This document shows, piece by piece, positions 45,960 to 58,018 of a stretch of DNA of 64,000 nt (the stretch's first letter is position 1; each line of letters starts with the position of its first letter). The stretch lies in NCBI GenBank assembly GCA_030620095.1, contig JAUTXW010002462.1:1-64000 (forward strand), written 5' to 3'. Origin of the DNA: Kuschelorhynchus macadamiae. Its lineage: Eukaryota > Arthropoda > Insecta > Coleoptera > Curculionidae. Both the position numbers and the translations under genes were made by a program. Under the pieces are notes generated by a model that was not told the origin of the DNA, did not search any database, and was given only the letters and a program-made list of their open reading frames with translations.

Positions 45960-46701
45960 TAGTTTTTTGCTATGTTGCGAACTGAACAGGCAGACATAAA
46001 ATCAAAGGGATTTTCGTTTAATCTTGCAATTTCTTCCCTAATTCTCTGTTCCAATACAGCTATATTTTCGGATCTATTGTAGTAAATTTTGTTTTTTAGA
46101 TAACTTCATAAAAATACGTCAAGCTGCGTCAAGTCTGGACTGTTTGCTGGCCATCTTTTAAGTCCATTTCCTCCAATTCATAAATCATAGTTCCGATTAA
46201 AAAATTGAGTTATATTTAAGACATTGTGCGCTGGAGCACCATGCTGTTACCAAATGAATGTAAATCGGGGATTTAAAGGAATGTTATCTAACTGCTGTTC
46301 TATATCATTTTCCAGATATCAGAGATATCTGACACCTGTAAGACTTTTACGGAGGGTACGATAACCTTATTTTTTAGAAAGCCACACTAAACATTAAAAC
46401 TTTGTCGTCCTTGAATTTTGCCAACTTGAATTTTGTGAGGATTGTTTGACGCCCAGACATGTTTAGTGCGACGATTTAACATACCATTATTGGTAAATGT
46501 AGCTTCATTGGTAAAAAGTATATTGTGTAAAAAGAGCGGATTTAACAAACATCTTGTTAAAATTTTTTGACAAAGAGTTAATCTTTGTCGTTTATGTTCT
46601 TCAGTTAGCCCATGAAGGGGTACAAATTTATATGGGTGATAATTATAACGATGAAAAGTTTGAGTTTTGCCAAATGAAGAAGCCGTAAAGGCACCCTTCA
46701 T
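45960..46701 (-). pseudogene. mariner-type transposase relic, two catalytic Asp lost
   Basis: The minus strand begins with H-R-Y-N-Y-H-P-Y-K-F and L-H-G-L-T-E-E-H-K-R-Q, then I-L-F-T-N-E-A-T-F-T-N-N-G, where the catalytic Asp is Asn. Further on, in other frames: Q-H-G-A-P-A-H-N-V (the expected Asp replaced by His), W-P-A-N-S-P-D-L-T-Q-L-D (third Asp) and S-Y-L-K-N-K-I-Y-Y. The HTH part is missing upstream of 46701. Related to, but distinct from, the other mariner families here. Confidence 0.75.
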
Positions 46702-47569
46702 ATCTTAGAGTACAAGCTAGTACTAGTAGTTAGGCTTTTTTTAGGGGCCTCAAATATTGAGTAACATTTTTTATTAGCTTTTATTGTAACTATAATTGTA
46801 AGATACAAATGGTGCCTAGAAAACCGCAAATTATCAATTTCACCCGGTATTTCAAAAATGAAGAAGGCCATGCAAATTTTGTTTACGCCATCTTTTTGAC
46901 GCGAAAACAACATCCCTCTGTTTTCAATAATATACAATCCAATCGACACAGAAAAGATTGCAAGTTTGTATTGACAAGGACGGTCGACATTTTCACCATT
47001 TGCGAGAGGAGTCTTCAGTAATTTTAAATTTATTTGTTGTTAGTTTATTGTTAGTTGCTAATTCATTTCGTCGTTGTTCTTTTGTTGTTTCACTGAATCA
47101 AGGTAGAACTCGGTTTAATCTTTTAGCTATTTTTTTGCTAAACTTATGTGATTATGGGACTGGGTTTTATTATTTATGTTTTGTTCCTTTGTTAAATTTT
47201 GTTCTTTACATTTATGCAAGAATACTAAATTTTCTATTGAAGCCTTGTTTTTCTGTTTAAATTTTCTGGTTTTCCTAAAATTTTATTTTAGAAAAATTAG
47301 TTAAAATGAGGGATGAACATTTACAAAACAGCAAGGTTAATTTTCCAAACAGACGTTTCGGATTCTACTGATTTATTCATGTTAATAAAAAAAATACTTT
47401 TACACACGTCAATATATATAAATACAGAGTATGTTAAAACAAAATATTAAAATACACTAAACTGTAACAGACACAAAATAAAAATGATGTAGATTAAGCC
47501 TCAAATATGATAATTTACCATAAAGGACTCACAGATTACCACTCAGTTCCAGAAACTCCTGTTCACTAT
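46702..47569. other. Noncoding stretch
   Basis: No supported gene. A 70-codon frame at 46809-47021 and a hydrophobic 100-codon frame at 46958-47260 have no recognisable motif and biased AT composition. Confidence 0.45.
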
Positions 47570-47639
47570 AGAATGCTTTTTCCAATAAATATTTCTTTAT
47601 AAAATTAAATTAATATTTTTCATTTATTTCCAGAACATG

Positions 47640-49790
47640 TTGAGGAAGTGCTGGACAAAAGTAGGTAGGGCCAATACATGATTTTTTTAACCTCAGAAAA
47701 TTCGGAACTATATTGTTTTTGTTTCTAGTATCATGATCATGGTGGTCATTAAAAAAATTGTCTATGTAAATTCCTCTTTACATAAGCTAAGCATCGCATC
47801 TCAGAATGTAAATTTCATTCCTAAAATCTGCTCTGTAATGCAAGTCGAAAACAACCCGAACTGCTTTTTTCTGGAGAGCGAACACCCTACTTACCTAAGC
47901 ATTATGACCCCACGCCAAAATTGCGTAGTCACAGTGGGATTGAAATAATGTATGATATGACATTCGTAGAACACTCAACTATGTTTTTAATATTCCTAAG
48001 AAAAAAAATTAAGGTTGTTAGTTTTTTAGTTAAAAAGTCTACATGGGTGGTGTCTAGATGAACACCCAAAAGCCTAACAGAATTTTTAATGAGAGACTGA
48101 ACACGGTTTGTTTAGTTTAATTAATATATTTAACGAAAGCCTATTTGAGTCGAACCGTTCCTGCAATTTTTCTATTGATTTCTGCATCTGGATAACAAGG
48201 CAATCCAAATATTTACTCTTTATGAGTGAGGCGGTATCATCCGCAAAAATTACAAGTCTGTTATCAGTTGCAGTTTTAATATCGTTGATATAAATCAAGA
48301 TGAAAAGGGGGCCAAGGAATGACCCCTGTGGTAGTCTATGTTTTATATTCAAAGTCGGATAACTGGTTATTAATTTTATGCTAATATCGGCAACTCCATA
48401 ATCCGTCAACGTAGGAAGGAGGATATCATGGAACATGCAATCGAAGGCCTTGGAGAGATCACATGATTGGTCCCACATGCTTATACTCTTCAAAGCCCTC
48501 GACAGCACATTCCAATAAGTATAGTTCGATAAGCATTTCCAAAAGCCAAATTGACCATTTGTAAACAGGCTATAATTTTCAAAATATTCACAAAGTTGTG
48601 CTTTCAGTAGAGGTTCGAAAACTTTAGAAAGTACTGGTACTAGTGTGATTGGCCTGTAATTATTAACATTGCCAATATCACCATTTTTACGGATTGGGAT
48701 TACCTTAGATTTTTTTAAGACATGTGTATATACACCTTCCCTAATACATGAATTTATTAAATATGTTAATGGTCTAATAAAATATTTTTTTTTTCAATAT
48801 GATTACATTGTAACCAAATATGTTTTTACTATTTTTGGGTTTAAGGCTTTCTACTGCATCTCTAACGTCTACCAAACTTACCTCCCTAAAGTGGAAACCA
48901 TTCGCAGGAGGAGAAACGGCCTGTCGTCGGATGTAATAATCGGGATCAACCGAAATTCGGGGAATGTCTTGCAAGATCTCCTTTGCTATATTTGCAAAAA
49001 AATTATTAAAAGTATCACTGACGTCCACCAAACTTACCTCCTTAAAGTGGAAACCGTTCGCAGGATGAGAAACGGCCTGTCGTCGGATGTAATAATCGAG
49101 ATCAACCAAAGTTTTGTTTTGTTTTTTTTTCGTTACCTCTCCAAAGTCATTTGTGATTTAGCATGCTACCCTAACCCTATTTTCAGAATTTAAAACAAAA
49201 TTAGAGTTTGCTGTTTTTTTTGCATTGTTTATAGACTTGCTATATTGTTGTCTAAGTTGATTCCTCAAATCATAAATTACAGACAATCTAGACAGATTAT
49301 ACAGATCATTTAAAACAGCCAGTCGTTTCCTCATTTCACCCAGAGCAGAGTTATATCACCTCAAATTTTTGTTACACTTAGATACAACCTTTCGGACTGG
49401 GAAACATGTATTAAAATTTTGAGAAAGAATATTCATAAATATTTCACCTTTATCATTCGCATCAATATCAGAAGTCACAAAGGACCAATCTAGATTAATA
49501 AATATCTGAAATAAACTATTAACACCCACTTGGCTTATCGCCTGGTAATAAGTGTAAATCTGAAAGTTCTTTTCTTCAATTTTACAGATATTTTTTTATA
49601 AGATTGTTTCCATTGCTTGGTGGTCAGACATTATCCCTTGAAAAACAGAGGTGTCAAAATCTAAAATATTACAAAAATTTACGAATATGTTGTCAAGACA
49701 TGTATTTTTTCTTGTCGATAAAATCCGCTGTTCTACCTTCTACCACTATTAACATTAAAATCACCTGTTACTATACAATAGAATTATTCG
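47640..49790 (-). pseudogene. Jockey-like endonuclease-RT protein, many frameshifts
   Basis: The endonuclease shows V-T-G-D-F-N-V-N near 49765, L-D-N-I-F-V-N near 49690 and I-M-S-D-H-Q-A near 49615 (the S-D-H active-site block). The RT shows N-N-Y-R-P-I-T-L-V near 48660, Q-F-G-F-W-K, D-L-S-K-A-F-D-C-M-F-H near 48455, L-P-Q-G-S-F-L-G-P-L-F near 48325 and V-I-F-A-D-D-T-A near 48235. The thumb includes V-F-A-L-Q-K-K-Q near 47880. The linker contains a ~100-bp duplication. Frameshifts and stops throughout. Confidence 0.8.
48853..49112. repeat. Local duplication in the retroelement linker
   Basis: Two ~100-bp near-identical stretches, about 48853-48960 and 49013-49112, share 'gagaaacggcctgtcgtcgg'. 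They repeat the same ~32 codons of the linker protein. Confidence 0.85.
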
Positions 49791-49896
49791 AGAGAACATC
49801 GTCAACTTTCTTACCTTGAATGCGGACCTGAATTTTTTATTTCACTGTTCAATGCTCTTCTTAACTACCAAATAAATTGTCATGTAAAAGTCCTAG

Positions 49897-52891
49897 CTTT
49901 AGAGTAAGAATAACAATAGAGTTCATTATTTACATATTTAGCCACTGCCAAGATTACCTCACAGTATAAAGTCGATCTTACGACGATGCCAAGCCTAGCC
50001 AGGAAGCAATGTTTATACCAATTTATATTACGGTGAATATGTTGAAACATGATGCAATAAAGTTTTCATACAAAGAATAGTAATGTGTTTTCAGTATTAG
50101 TTTCTAACCAGTATAAAGAGATACTTTTATTGCAAAATAGTAAAATGCAAACTAAAATACCCAACGCCTCAGATCAGATTACACCAGTAACAAGAGTTTT
50201 AGTTAGATATGGCAAACCCGATCGACAACTCCACGTATTAGACCATCCCTCTTTCATTGACAAGGGATCCTTGTAGTAAAAATGTATAATAGTCTACAGT
50301 AAAGATTGTTACAGGGTCACGTGACCGGCGTGACTTAAGAACCAATAGAGGCTCGTGGAACTACAATAAAGTTTAACAATAAAGAAATTAATTTGCTAAA
50401 ACATATTTTATTAGATACTAAGCTTTTCTTAGCGTCACTACTGCATGTGTTTTAATGTATTATTGTGTATTTATTGATATGTTTTAAATCAATTGATTGA
50501 TTTTTTAAATATTTAATAAATAAGTTTTATTCACTTTATCTTGGACATCACGAAACTAGGAGATTTAGTTGACCTAACTATGGTGCGGCAATGTGAGTTT
50601 GTAAAAAAATGGCCGTTTAAGTAAACAGCAAGATTTCCTTTTCCAGTTTACATGTCAAATGGAAGATACCTTATTCACTTATTTTGGGTCACATGACGTA
50701 TTGACCAATCCGGTTCAGTATAATAGACCGTTTATTTCGCCGGGGGCGTGTGAGAATCCTCAGAAGCAAAATGATACAAGAAAGGCTCTGAGGTGATTTT
50801 TTTGACAATTACAATAGTTTTTCCTATCAGAGACTTAAAATAATTATAGAATATATCTATACTATATTAAAATGGTCAAAGGGTGTACCACGCTCAAAAA
50901 ACGTACTGCGATTTCGAAAATCACTAGATTTTGGATGAAATCTGGGGAAATAATAAAGTTTTGGGATGATTTGGAACCTTTTTTTAATTTTCACTTGAGT
51001 TGGGCTAATTTTGTATACAAGTGTTTTCAGATAAAGGAACTTAGATGGTGATTATTTGGGTACTTAAAGTAATTGTGTTCGTAAACGTGTTCTAAAAATT
51101 TTTTTTTTTTTTAAATTGTAGCTATTAACATGGAAAAACAATATGACATTCTATTCTATTCTTATCTTATGGCGCTCGCTTTTTTTTACTTTCCTCGCAA
51201 GAGTGACATGGTAACATTTTGGTAAAAATCCAATATGGCTGAACAAAATGGCGATCTATTGAAATGTTAAAAAAAATATTACTAAAAACTGCTTATCCAT
51301 TTTATCTAAATTTTGCAGAAAAATGGCGGCCTAATAAAATGTTATAAGAGTCAATGTAGAAAACTAGTGCATCGATTATGTTCAAATTTTGCTCAAAAAC
51401 TTTGAATATTTATTACTAAAAATGCATAAATTGCACACTTAATATCGATTTTTAATCAAATCTGTATATATGTTAAAATTCGCTCGCAATCTAGGCATTT
51501 CTACTCCCATTTCTTAAATATTTACTAAAAACGTATGATATGTATTCTCAAATCTGTACAAATGTTAAAATTCCGCCGCCATGTTGGCATTACAATCTAA
51601 AATTTTTAAAATGTTGACAAAAATTCATGATGTGCAGCGTTAAATACCCCTAAATGCCGAATTTTAATCAAATCTGCAAACGTTTTGAAATTAGTCTGCT
51701 ATGTTGGTGCCTTCTCAAATATTGACTAAAATTTCATAAGTTTCATTATTAAATACTTCTAGATATTGATATTTCAACTGAATCTTTACAAATGACAAAA
51801 TTCGTTCGCTATATTGGCGCCACCATTTTGATTTTTGTTGTGCTCTTTTAAATAAACCCACAAATGTTAAAATCATTCGTCCGACCTGCTGACATTGTCA
51901 TTTTGACACAGCTATTTTGAATGTTGAAATACTGACACTCATTTTAGATTTCTAAACGTTGACTAAAAAAAAAATCGGATTTTTTATATCCGAAAGTGTA
52001 TGCATGTCAAATTTGAAAATAATCGGTAATGGAAGTGGTGAAAAATCCATTACAAGGTTTGAACCAGACATACAAACATACAATCAGACGAGTAGGATGC
52101 CAATAAAAGCGCGTTAAAAGCACTGATTATAGTTTAAAACTACAAACTATTAGTTACTACTAACAATAGTATTTACTAAAGAGGTTTAAATTTAGACAAG
52201 GTCTAACTTGACACTTACAGGTTTAAGATGACATTTCTTACAACTGAACAAATAATTTTTCTAAATGTCACAATTACAAAATGACAGTGACAAGGCAAAC
52301 ATAACTAAAAACTAAACTTTAATAATATATAAATAATTAATTTCCTTTTAAACTTACCTAACTTATTGGTTTGATTTTAACAGTAAAGTAGGGAACGATT
52401 ATTTCTTTATATTTGTAAAAATACCTATTTGCCTCATTGAGGAATAGGTAAGAATCCTTCCTTTTGTCAACGATAATGAAGCATGGCCCATTTCTTCATT
52501 TTCGTACATCAAATATTTTAACAGGTCGTCATTTTGCTTCGCCATATTGAATTCATCCCAATATTTTTTTGTATTAGACGTAATTTTTGTGGAAAATTAA
52601 ATAGAATTAAAGTTAATCGAGTAACTGGATCTTTTAGCTATACCGGAAAAACTGTAAAAACCTGGAACGATGATTTTTTTTCACTATTAATGATATTACC
52701 TTATGCAGGAAGTGAAAACTAGCGCCGCCACTGGCATTCGTAAACAAATGGCCACGGCTTGAACATGGGCCATCCCAAATATCGTAAACATTGATCGATA
52801 GAATGTGAAAAATAGGGGAGTCATGTTGGCGCATACCCCTAACGTGATTTAAGAATGAATTGTGATCTCTACTTTAATTCTTACTCTAAGG
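49897..52891. mobile_element. Dispersed repeat R, copy B: candidate DNA element of unknown family
   Basis: Candidate ends are CTTTAGAGTAAGAAT at 49897 and its near-exact inverse ending at 52891, flanked by TAG on both sides (49894-49896, 52892-52894). The ~3-kb interior has no long open frame; a 63-codon frame at 50085-50276 is the most notable. It aligns with the pieces of copy A and lacks the Sailor and mariner insertions. Homology to copy A is demonstrable to about 52325; the rest was not seen elsewhere. Confidence 0.6.
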
Positions 52892-52894
52892 TAG

Positions 52895-53642
52895 CGTGCC
52901 ATTTGATTTTCTTGAGAAAATCAGCATTATTTGGAGAATTCATTTAAAAGTAAAAAACTTTTGACATTCCCTGATCACTTTATTTTTGAAAATAGACAAA
53001 AATGGTCTCAAGCAAAAAAGTGCGTAATTGGTTACATTACAAAACAATACAAAACATATATCGTATTTTCAACATACCTTAATTACGGACATTTAAGAGA
53101 AAATTGACATTTACTCTTTTGTGTTGCTGTTACGCCCCCTAGAGGGCAACTCTCGAACTTGAAAATAATTTACAGCAATTTCTCTTGGCCGATTTACCTG
53201 TAAAAGTTGTTTTCCTTAAGTTTTGTCAGACAATTTATGGTACGTGATATTGAAATTTGAGCTTTCGTGCGCTCCTCCAAACCCAAATCTCGCTAGCCCC
53301 TATTCAGTGGCGTAGCTTAAAGAAACGAAATAGGGATGCTATAAAACTTAAGAACGTCCAGGACATAAAAAATTTATAGTGGTCATATAAAATAATCATT
53401 ATATTTTGAAACTAAAGCATTAATTTTAAAACGGAAGCTCAATTCTTCTATTTGGATTCCATTTAGCCCATTTATTACGGTTCCTTTAAATGAATCTGAC
53501 AAAGGCAAACTCTAGCAAAGCGCCTTCAATGTATAATACCTGTATACGAAGAGATGTGTTTAAGCAATCGCATCCACGAGTAGTGGTCAACTAGTCGCTT
53601 CGTCCCCGAGCAGAACGTGTATGTCAAGCGTGCGGCTTGATG
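52895..53642. other. Noncoding stretch
   Basis: No gene or element ends seen between R copy B and the TA duplication of Sailor copy 3. Contains a mixed-composition segment near 53140 ('cgccccctagagggcaact'). Confidence 0.5.
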
Positions 53643-53964
53643 TAAAGTGCGGAACATGAAATAAGACCTGGCGATCCTTAAAATAAAGATTCATAGTCTT
53701 AAGCAAGCGGAAAAGTAAAATTTGTGTACGCAAATAAATTTTATGTTATTTTATTTGTTGTAATAGTTTGCTGCTTCACTTATAAAGTGCTCCAGCTAAG
53801 CGGTACGGAAAATTAATCGAGGATTTAGTAAATTTCGCACTGGTCCGCTTGTAATTGGCGCTAGAAGTTTCTAGCTATTTCCATTGGCGCCTATACATTT
53901 CGAGCATTTGTTTTTATTTCTATATAAATGCGTTGCGTTGAATTTGAATTATTATTTCGAAGTA

Positions 53965-55728
53965 ATGATGGCGAGCAAAAGAGGAAAAACAATTCGAAGC
54001 GGTGCACGTGAAGTTATTGCGAGAGTTATAGAGGCCTGTACTAGAGAAGTTAAAAATAATAGTTTGTCTATTCCAATTCAAAATCGAACAGAACGCGCTG
54101 CATTTTACACTGGTGTTTCGGAAAAAAGTGTAAAAAAAATTCAAAGAGAACATAATGATCGCTCATGTTATACTTCACCTTTAAAATCTCCTGGTAAAAA
54201 AAGACCCCGATTATCATACAAAGATAAAATTGACGATGGTAATTTTCAAGTAATTCGACGAACAACAGAGGATTTTTATATAAACTTGAAGAAGGTTCAG
54301 ACCTGCAAACCCCTAGTTCGTGCTATTGTAGTATGGAGTTGCATCACCCTGTATATTATAACTATTGAACAATAAAGTGTATTGAACTAACAACATAATG
54401 TAGGTCAGCTGTGTCAGCAATTGCTGGCAAAGCAATGAACTTGTCTGTTGCATGATTTTGTAATGTATAATATTAATTAGAATAAAACCAATTCATAGAA
54501 CGAACAAGTCGTATCATTGACGTAACCTTAAGGGTTGAACCTAAATTACTACATGGCGATCCTGCCAGCCCTCTGGGTTACTATTTTACCACTATAACAA
54601 CCGACAAGCGATGGGAAAGGCCAATTCTAAAGAAGAAATTGTTATAAACCAGGCGTCGAATGGAGATTCAAGGGGAGAAATAACCAATGAAAATAAGGGA
54701 TTTTCTCTTTTCGAGTACCTTTTAATTATATTGATCTCAAAAACAAAATAGATTTTCCGTACGGGTATAAAACCTTAAATCGGCTTTTACGATCAAATGG
54801 CTATATTTGACGCAAGTGCCAAAATAAACTAAAATTGCTCATTGAGAGACCAAATATTTTTCACTGGCGCCCGAAATATCTATCAACTGTAAAGCAATAT
54901 AGGCAAGAAGGACGCAATATTGTGTATCAAGACGAAACCTGGGTAGATAATGATATGACAGTGAACAAATGCTGGTAAAGTGAAAGTGTTACAGGTGTTG
55001 TTCAGGGAATCCGCTCTAGTAGTCCCTTTATTATAGTTCATGCTGGTTCAGAAGCCGGATTTGTTCCAGGTGCTGCTTTAGTTTTTCGCTCGGGGCTAAC
55101 AACTGGAGACTATCATGGACACATGAATAGAGATAATTTTGAAAAGTGGTTGCTCGAGAAGCTTCTACCTAAGATTCCTCGCAAATCAGTCGTGGTAATG
55201 GGTAATGCGACTTATCATTCTCAGATAGAAGATAAAGTGCAAACTAAATACTCTACAAAAGCTCATATGATATCGTGGCTTAAATCGAACAATCTTGTAT
55301 GTAATCCAACATGGAGAAAATATCAATTATATGAAGTAATATCAGCCAACAAGCCTAGAGAAAAAAGTATAAAATTGGCGGTCTTTTACGTAACCTCGGT
55401 CATACACCTTTAAGGCTGCCTCCATACATGTGCGACCTCAACCCTATTGAACTTGCATGGGCAGGAGTAAAAAAATATATTCGAGAGCGCAACACCGGTG
55501 AACTTTCAATTAAAGATTTAATTAATAATCGTATGTTAACATGTTCGTTTTATTGAGGATAAATACTGGAAAGTAGATGGCAAAATTGAAATGGTTAATG
55601 ATAATTTAGTTATCACACTGGGATCTTCAAGTAGTGACGACAAAACCTCATCATTTTCAGAGGAAGACAACGATTTAGGAGGAATCGAACCATTAGAATC
55701 ACAGCCGTCAACCTCAAAAATTGCTTAG
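53965..55728 (+). pseudogene. Sailor-like transposase, copy 3
   Basis: M-M-A-S-K-R-G-K-T-I-R-S-G-A-R-E at 53965 leads through the HTH region to about 54326, where the LTR fragment intervenes. It resumes near 54741. The first catalytic block is Q-D-E-T-W-V-D-N-D (Asp intact, near 54930); the second is V-V-V-M-G-N-A-T-Y-H, where the catalytic Asp is Gly; the third is C-D-L-N-P-I-E-L-A-W near 55440. TGA near 54808, TAA near 54976, a one-base loss near 55375 and a deletion near 55525 also break it. The C-terminal acidic tail ends S-T-S-K-I-A. Confidence 0.85.
54327..54740 (+). mobile_element. LTR retrotransposon 5' end (LTR plus start of internal region)
   Basis: The LTR is 54327-54553 (227 bp), beginning TGTAGTA and ending TACTACA, a perfect 7-bp inverted pair, with AATAAA signals inside. 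It is followed at once by TGGCGATCCTGCCAG, a primer-binding-site-like TGG start, and a short gag-like frame starting Met-Gly near 54612. The internal region stops at about 54740; the rest and the 3' LTR are missing. Probably Ty3/gypsy- or BEL-type. Confidence 0.75.
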
Positions 55729-55913
55729 TTTTTTTTTTTCATATATTTTGTAAAATTGTTCATAAAGTAGCTGTCAATAAACTGCTTCAAAATAATTAAT
55801 TTTCTGTTCAATACCGAGTGTCAAAAAATATCTAATATTGCAATTAATATTTCAAAAACTACAGAATTCATATTTTTCTAAAATTAACACATCAATGTAG
55901 TTATAGTAAGCGA

Positions 55914-56603
55914 GCCAGCACTGATTCCAGTGAACAGGATTTATCAACATTTTAACTTATGCAGTTCGACTTTGGGCTATTCGGGTATGCCAAAAGTGAC
56001 CGTTTGTCTCCGTCTGCCATATTACTTTGTACAGGGGGCGTCATTGTGAAGTACTATACGGGTCGTTTCCTAATTGCGTGCCAATGTTAAAGGGTGACTA
56101 TTGGACCTTTTTAAGAAAAAAGTTTAATATGAACCTAAAAGTCTTAACTTTGGCGATACAGGGTTTTAAAAAAACAAAAATAACAGTGTGAAATTAGATT
56201 CACGTTTTTTATTAACAATCAATTTTTGAAATTTCTACCAGTGGCGTGCATATGTAATTAACCTGGGTAAATCCGTATGCTCCTTAATTCATAGAAGACG
56301 TGTATCAAATTTCATGCAGTTATCTAGAATAGCATTGGAATTGGGATGAAATAAAATGTTTTCTTTTTAAACCTTACCATCCTGTATCTCAAAAGTTAAG
56401 ACTTTTAGGACATAAAAACACCATCTTTAACATCAGCACGCAATTAGGAAACACCGTGTATAGTACTTCACAATGACGGCCCCTGTATGAAGTTATATGA
56501 TAAACGAAGACAGACGGCCACTTTTGGCATACCCGAGTAGCCCAAAGTCGAACTGCATAAATTAAAATTTTGATAAATCTCGTTCATTGGATCTGATGCT
56601 GGC
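55914..56603. repeat. Foldback inside Sailor copy 3, first duplicate
   Basis: Same inverted-arm structure as in copies 1 and 2, beginning CCAGCACTGATTCCAGTG and ending with the inverse. The loop side carries a deletion relative to copy 2. Confidence 0.8.
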
Positions 56604-56636
56604 TGCCCTTGTAAAATCTGGACTTGTAAATCGTGT

Positions 56637-57754
56637 CAGGGCCGTTCCTAGCCCCTCGGCCGCCTTTGTGCAGAAATAAAACGGCCGCCCTTTTATAACA
56701 AAAAAGAAACAATATTTATTGAACAAAAAATATATTTAAGTTCCTACGTATACATTAACAAGTAACATTGTATCATAACATAAGGTAATAATCTATTAAA
56801 CGAAACAATAAACAACATAAAACAAAATACAAATGTTTAAACTATTAATTATTTAAATATCAAATAATATAAAAGCCAAACAAAAAAAAATTGGTATCTT
56901 TTATATTGTATCTAAGTATAAAACTAAGCAAGTCCCAATAAAAAAACAACCTCTTCATTTCAAAAATATTTTTCTGGCTTTTGTACTTGCGAACTCGTCT
57001 ATTATTTTATTATGGTCTAAATTTTCACAAATTTCATTTTCAATGGCAATTATACCTAAATTTGTAAGCCTTTCTTGTGACAGAAGATCTTAAATAGTTT
57101 TTTATTATTTTTAATTTTGAGAATGACCGTTCACCAGATGCAACCGTTACTGGTATTGTTAAAAAAATTCTCAAGCTTATACATAAATTAGGAAAAGAGG
57201 AGACCAAATTATTACTATAAATAAATTTTAGAATCTCAATAGGTTTGATTTGATCTGTTAGAGATTTAAATGTAACAATTTCTTCAAATAGTTTTACGCC
57301 ACTTATATCCCTCGATTCGTCTTCGGTTAATGCGATTTCAAGTTCAACGCATTTTTGTTTTAAATCATCCGATGTCACATCATGAAACCGTGTTAAAAAG
57401 TTAAAAATATTACTGCAATACGAAAGAGAATTAAACCTTCCTTCTACTGATATTCTAGCTCGGTCAATAACAGTATAATAAAAATTTATTTTAAATTTCT
57501 CTCGTTCGTTAGTTAATACATTGTCTGTACTTTCATAACTAAATTGGGATTTTTTCCGCCTTATACGAACTTCTGGAAAATCTGGTTCCACATCAATTTC
57601 ATTTGCTAAATTGGATGAAATTTCTATGTAAGTGGTAAAACTTTGGTCCGATCGCATTTCGTTAATAAAGTTAAGTACATGTTTTAATGATGTGACACAC
57701 TGAGTCAGATCAATATTAATTTTTTGCAATAATTTACTGACTACGTCAATTTTC
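56637..57754 (-). pseudogene. Duplicated partial hAT (ZMYM1-like) with transposase C-terminus
   Basis: Part of unit 1 of the tandem duplication: left hAT end CAGGGCCGTTCC and the transposase C-terminal ~240 codons on the minus strand (to about 57040), including R-I-F-L-T-I-P-V-T-V-A and S-G-E-R-S-F-S-K-L. A two-base difference near 57080 shifts the frame before the terminus. It lacks the N-terminal half and a right end, so it cannot move alone. Confidence 0.88.
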
Positions 57755-58018
57755 AACCTCATCATTTTCAGAGGAAGACAACGATTTAGAAGGAATCGAA
57801 CCATTAGAATCACAGCCGTCAACCTCAAAAATTGCTTAGCTTTTTCATATATTTTGTAAAATTGTTCATAAAGTAGCTGTCAATAAACTGCTTCAAAATA
57901 ATTAATTTTCTGTTCAATACCGAGTGTCAAAAAATATCTAATAGTGCAATTAATATTTCAAAAACTACAGAATTCATATTTTTCTAAAATTAACACATCA
58001 ATGTAGTTATAGTAAGCG

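Larger units (their letters stand above)
47570..49865 (-). mobile_element. Non-LTR retrotransposon, endonuclease plus RT, decayed
   Basis: Successive pieces of one element on the minus strand: endonuclease end (about 49780-49600), linker (49109-48774), RT (about 48710-48086) and RT C-terminal thumb (to about 47650). No clear tail or duplication was found. Both ends appear eroded. Confidence 0.75.

Noticed and set aside
46809..47021. 70-codon frame as a possible small gene
   Set aside because: No recognisable domain and no repeated copy to show constraint.
46958..47260. 100-codon hydrophobic frame resembling a membrane protein
   Set aside because: AT-rich sequence gives Phe/Leu-rich frames by chance; no start context, motif or second copy.
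47371..47395. Third ribozyme-like motif near 'agacgtttcggattctac'
   Set aside because: Only the GAAACG word is present; no CTGANGA block at the right distance.
52534..52722. 62-codon frame inside repeat R
   Set aside because: Not shown in another R copy; composition typical of chance frames.
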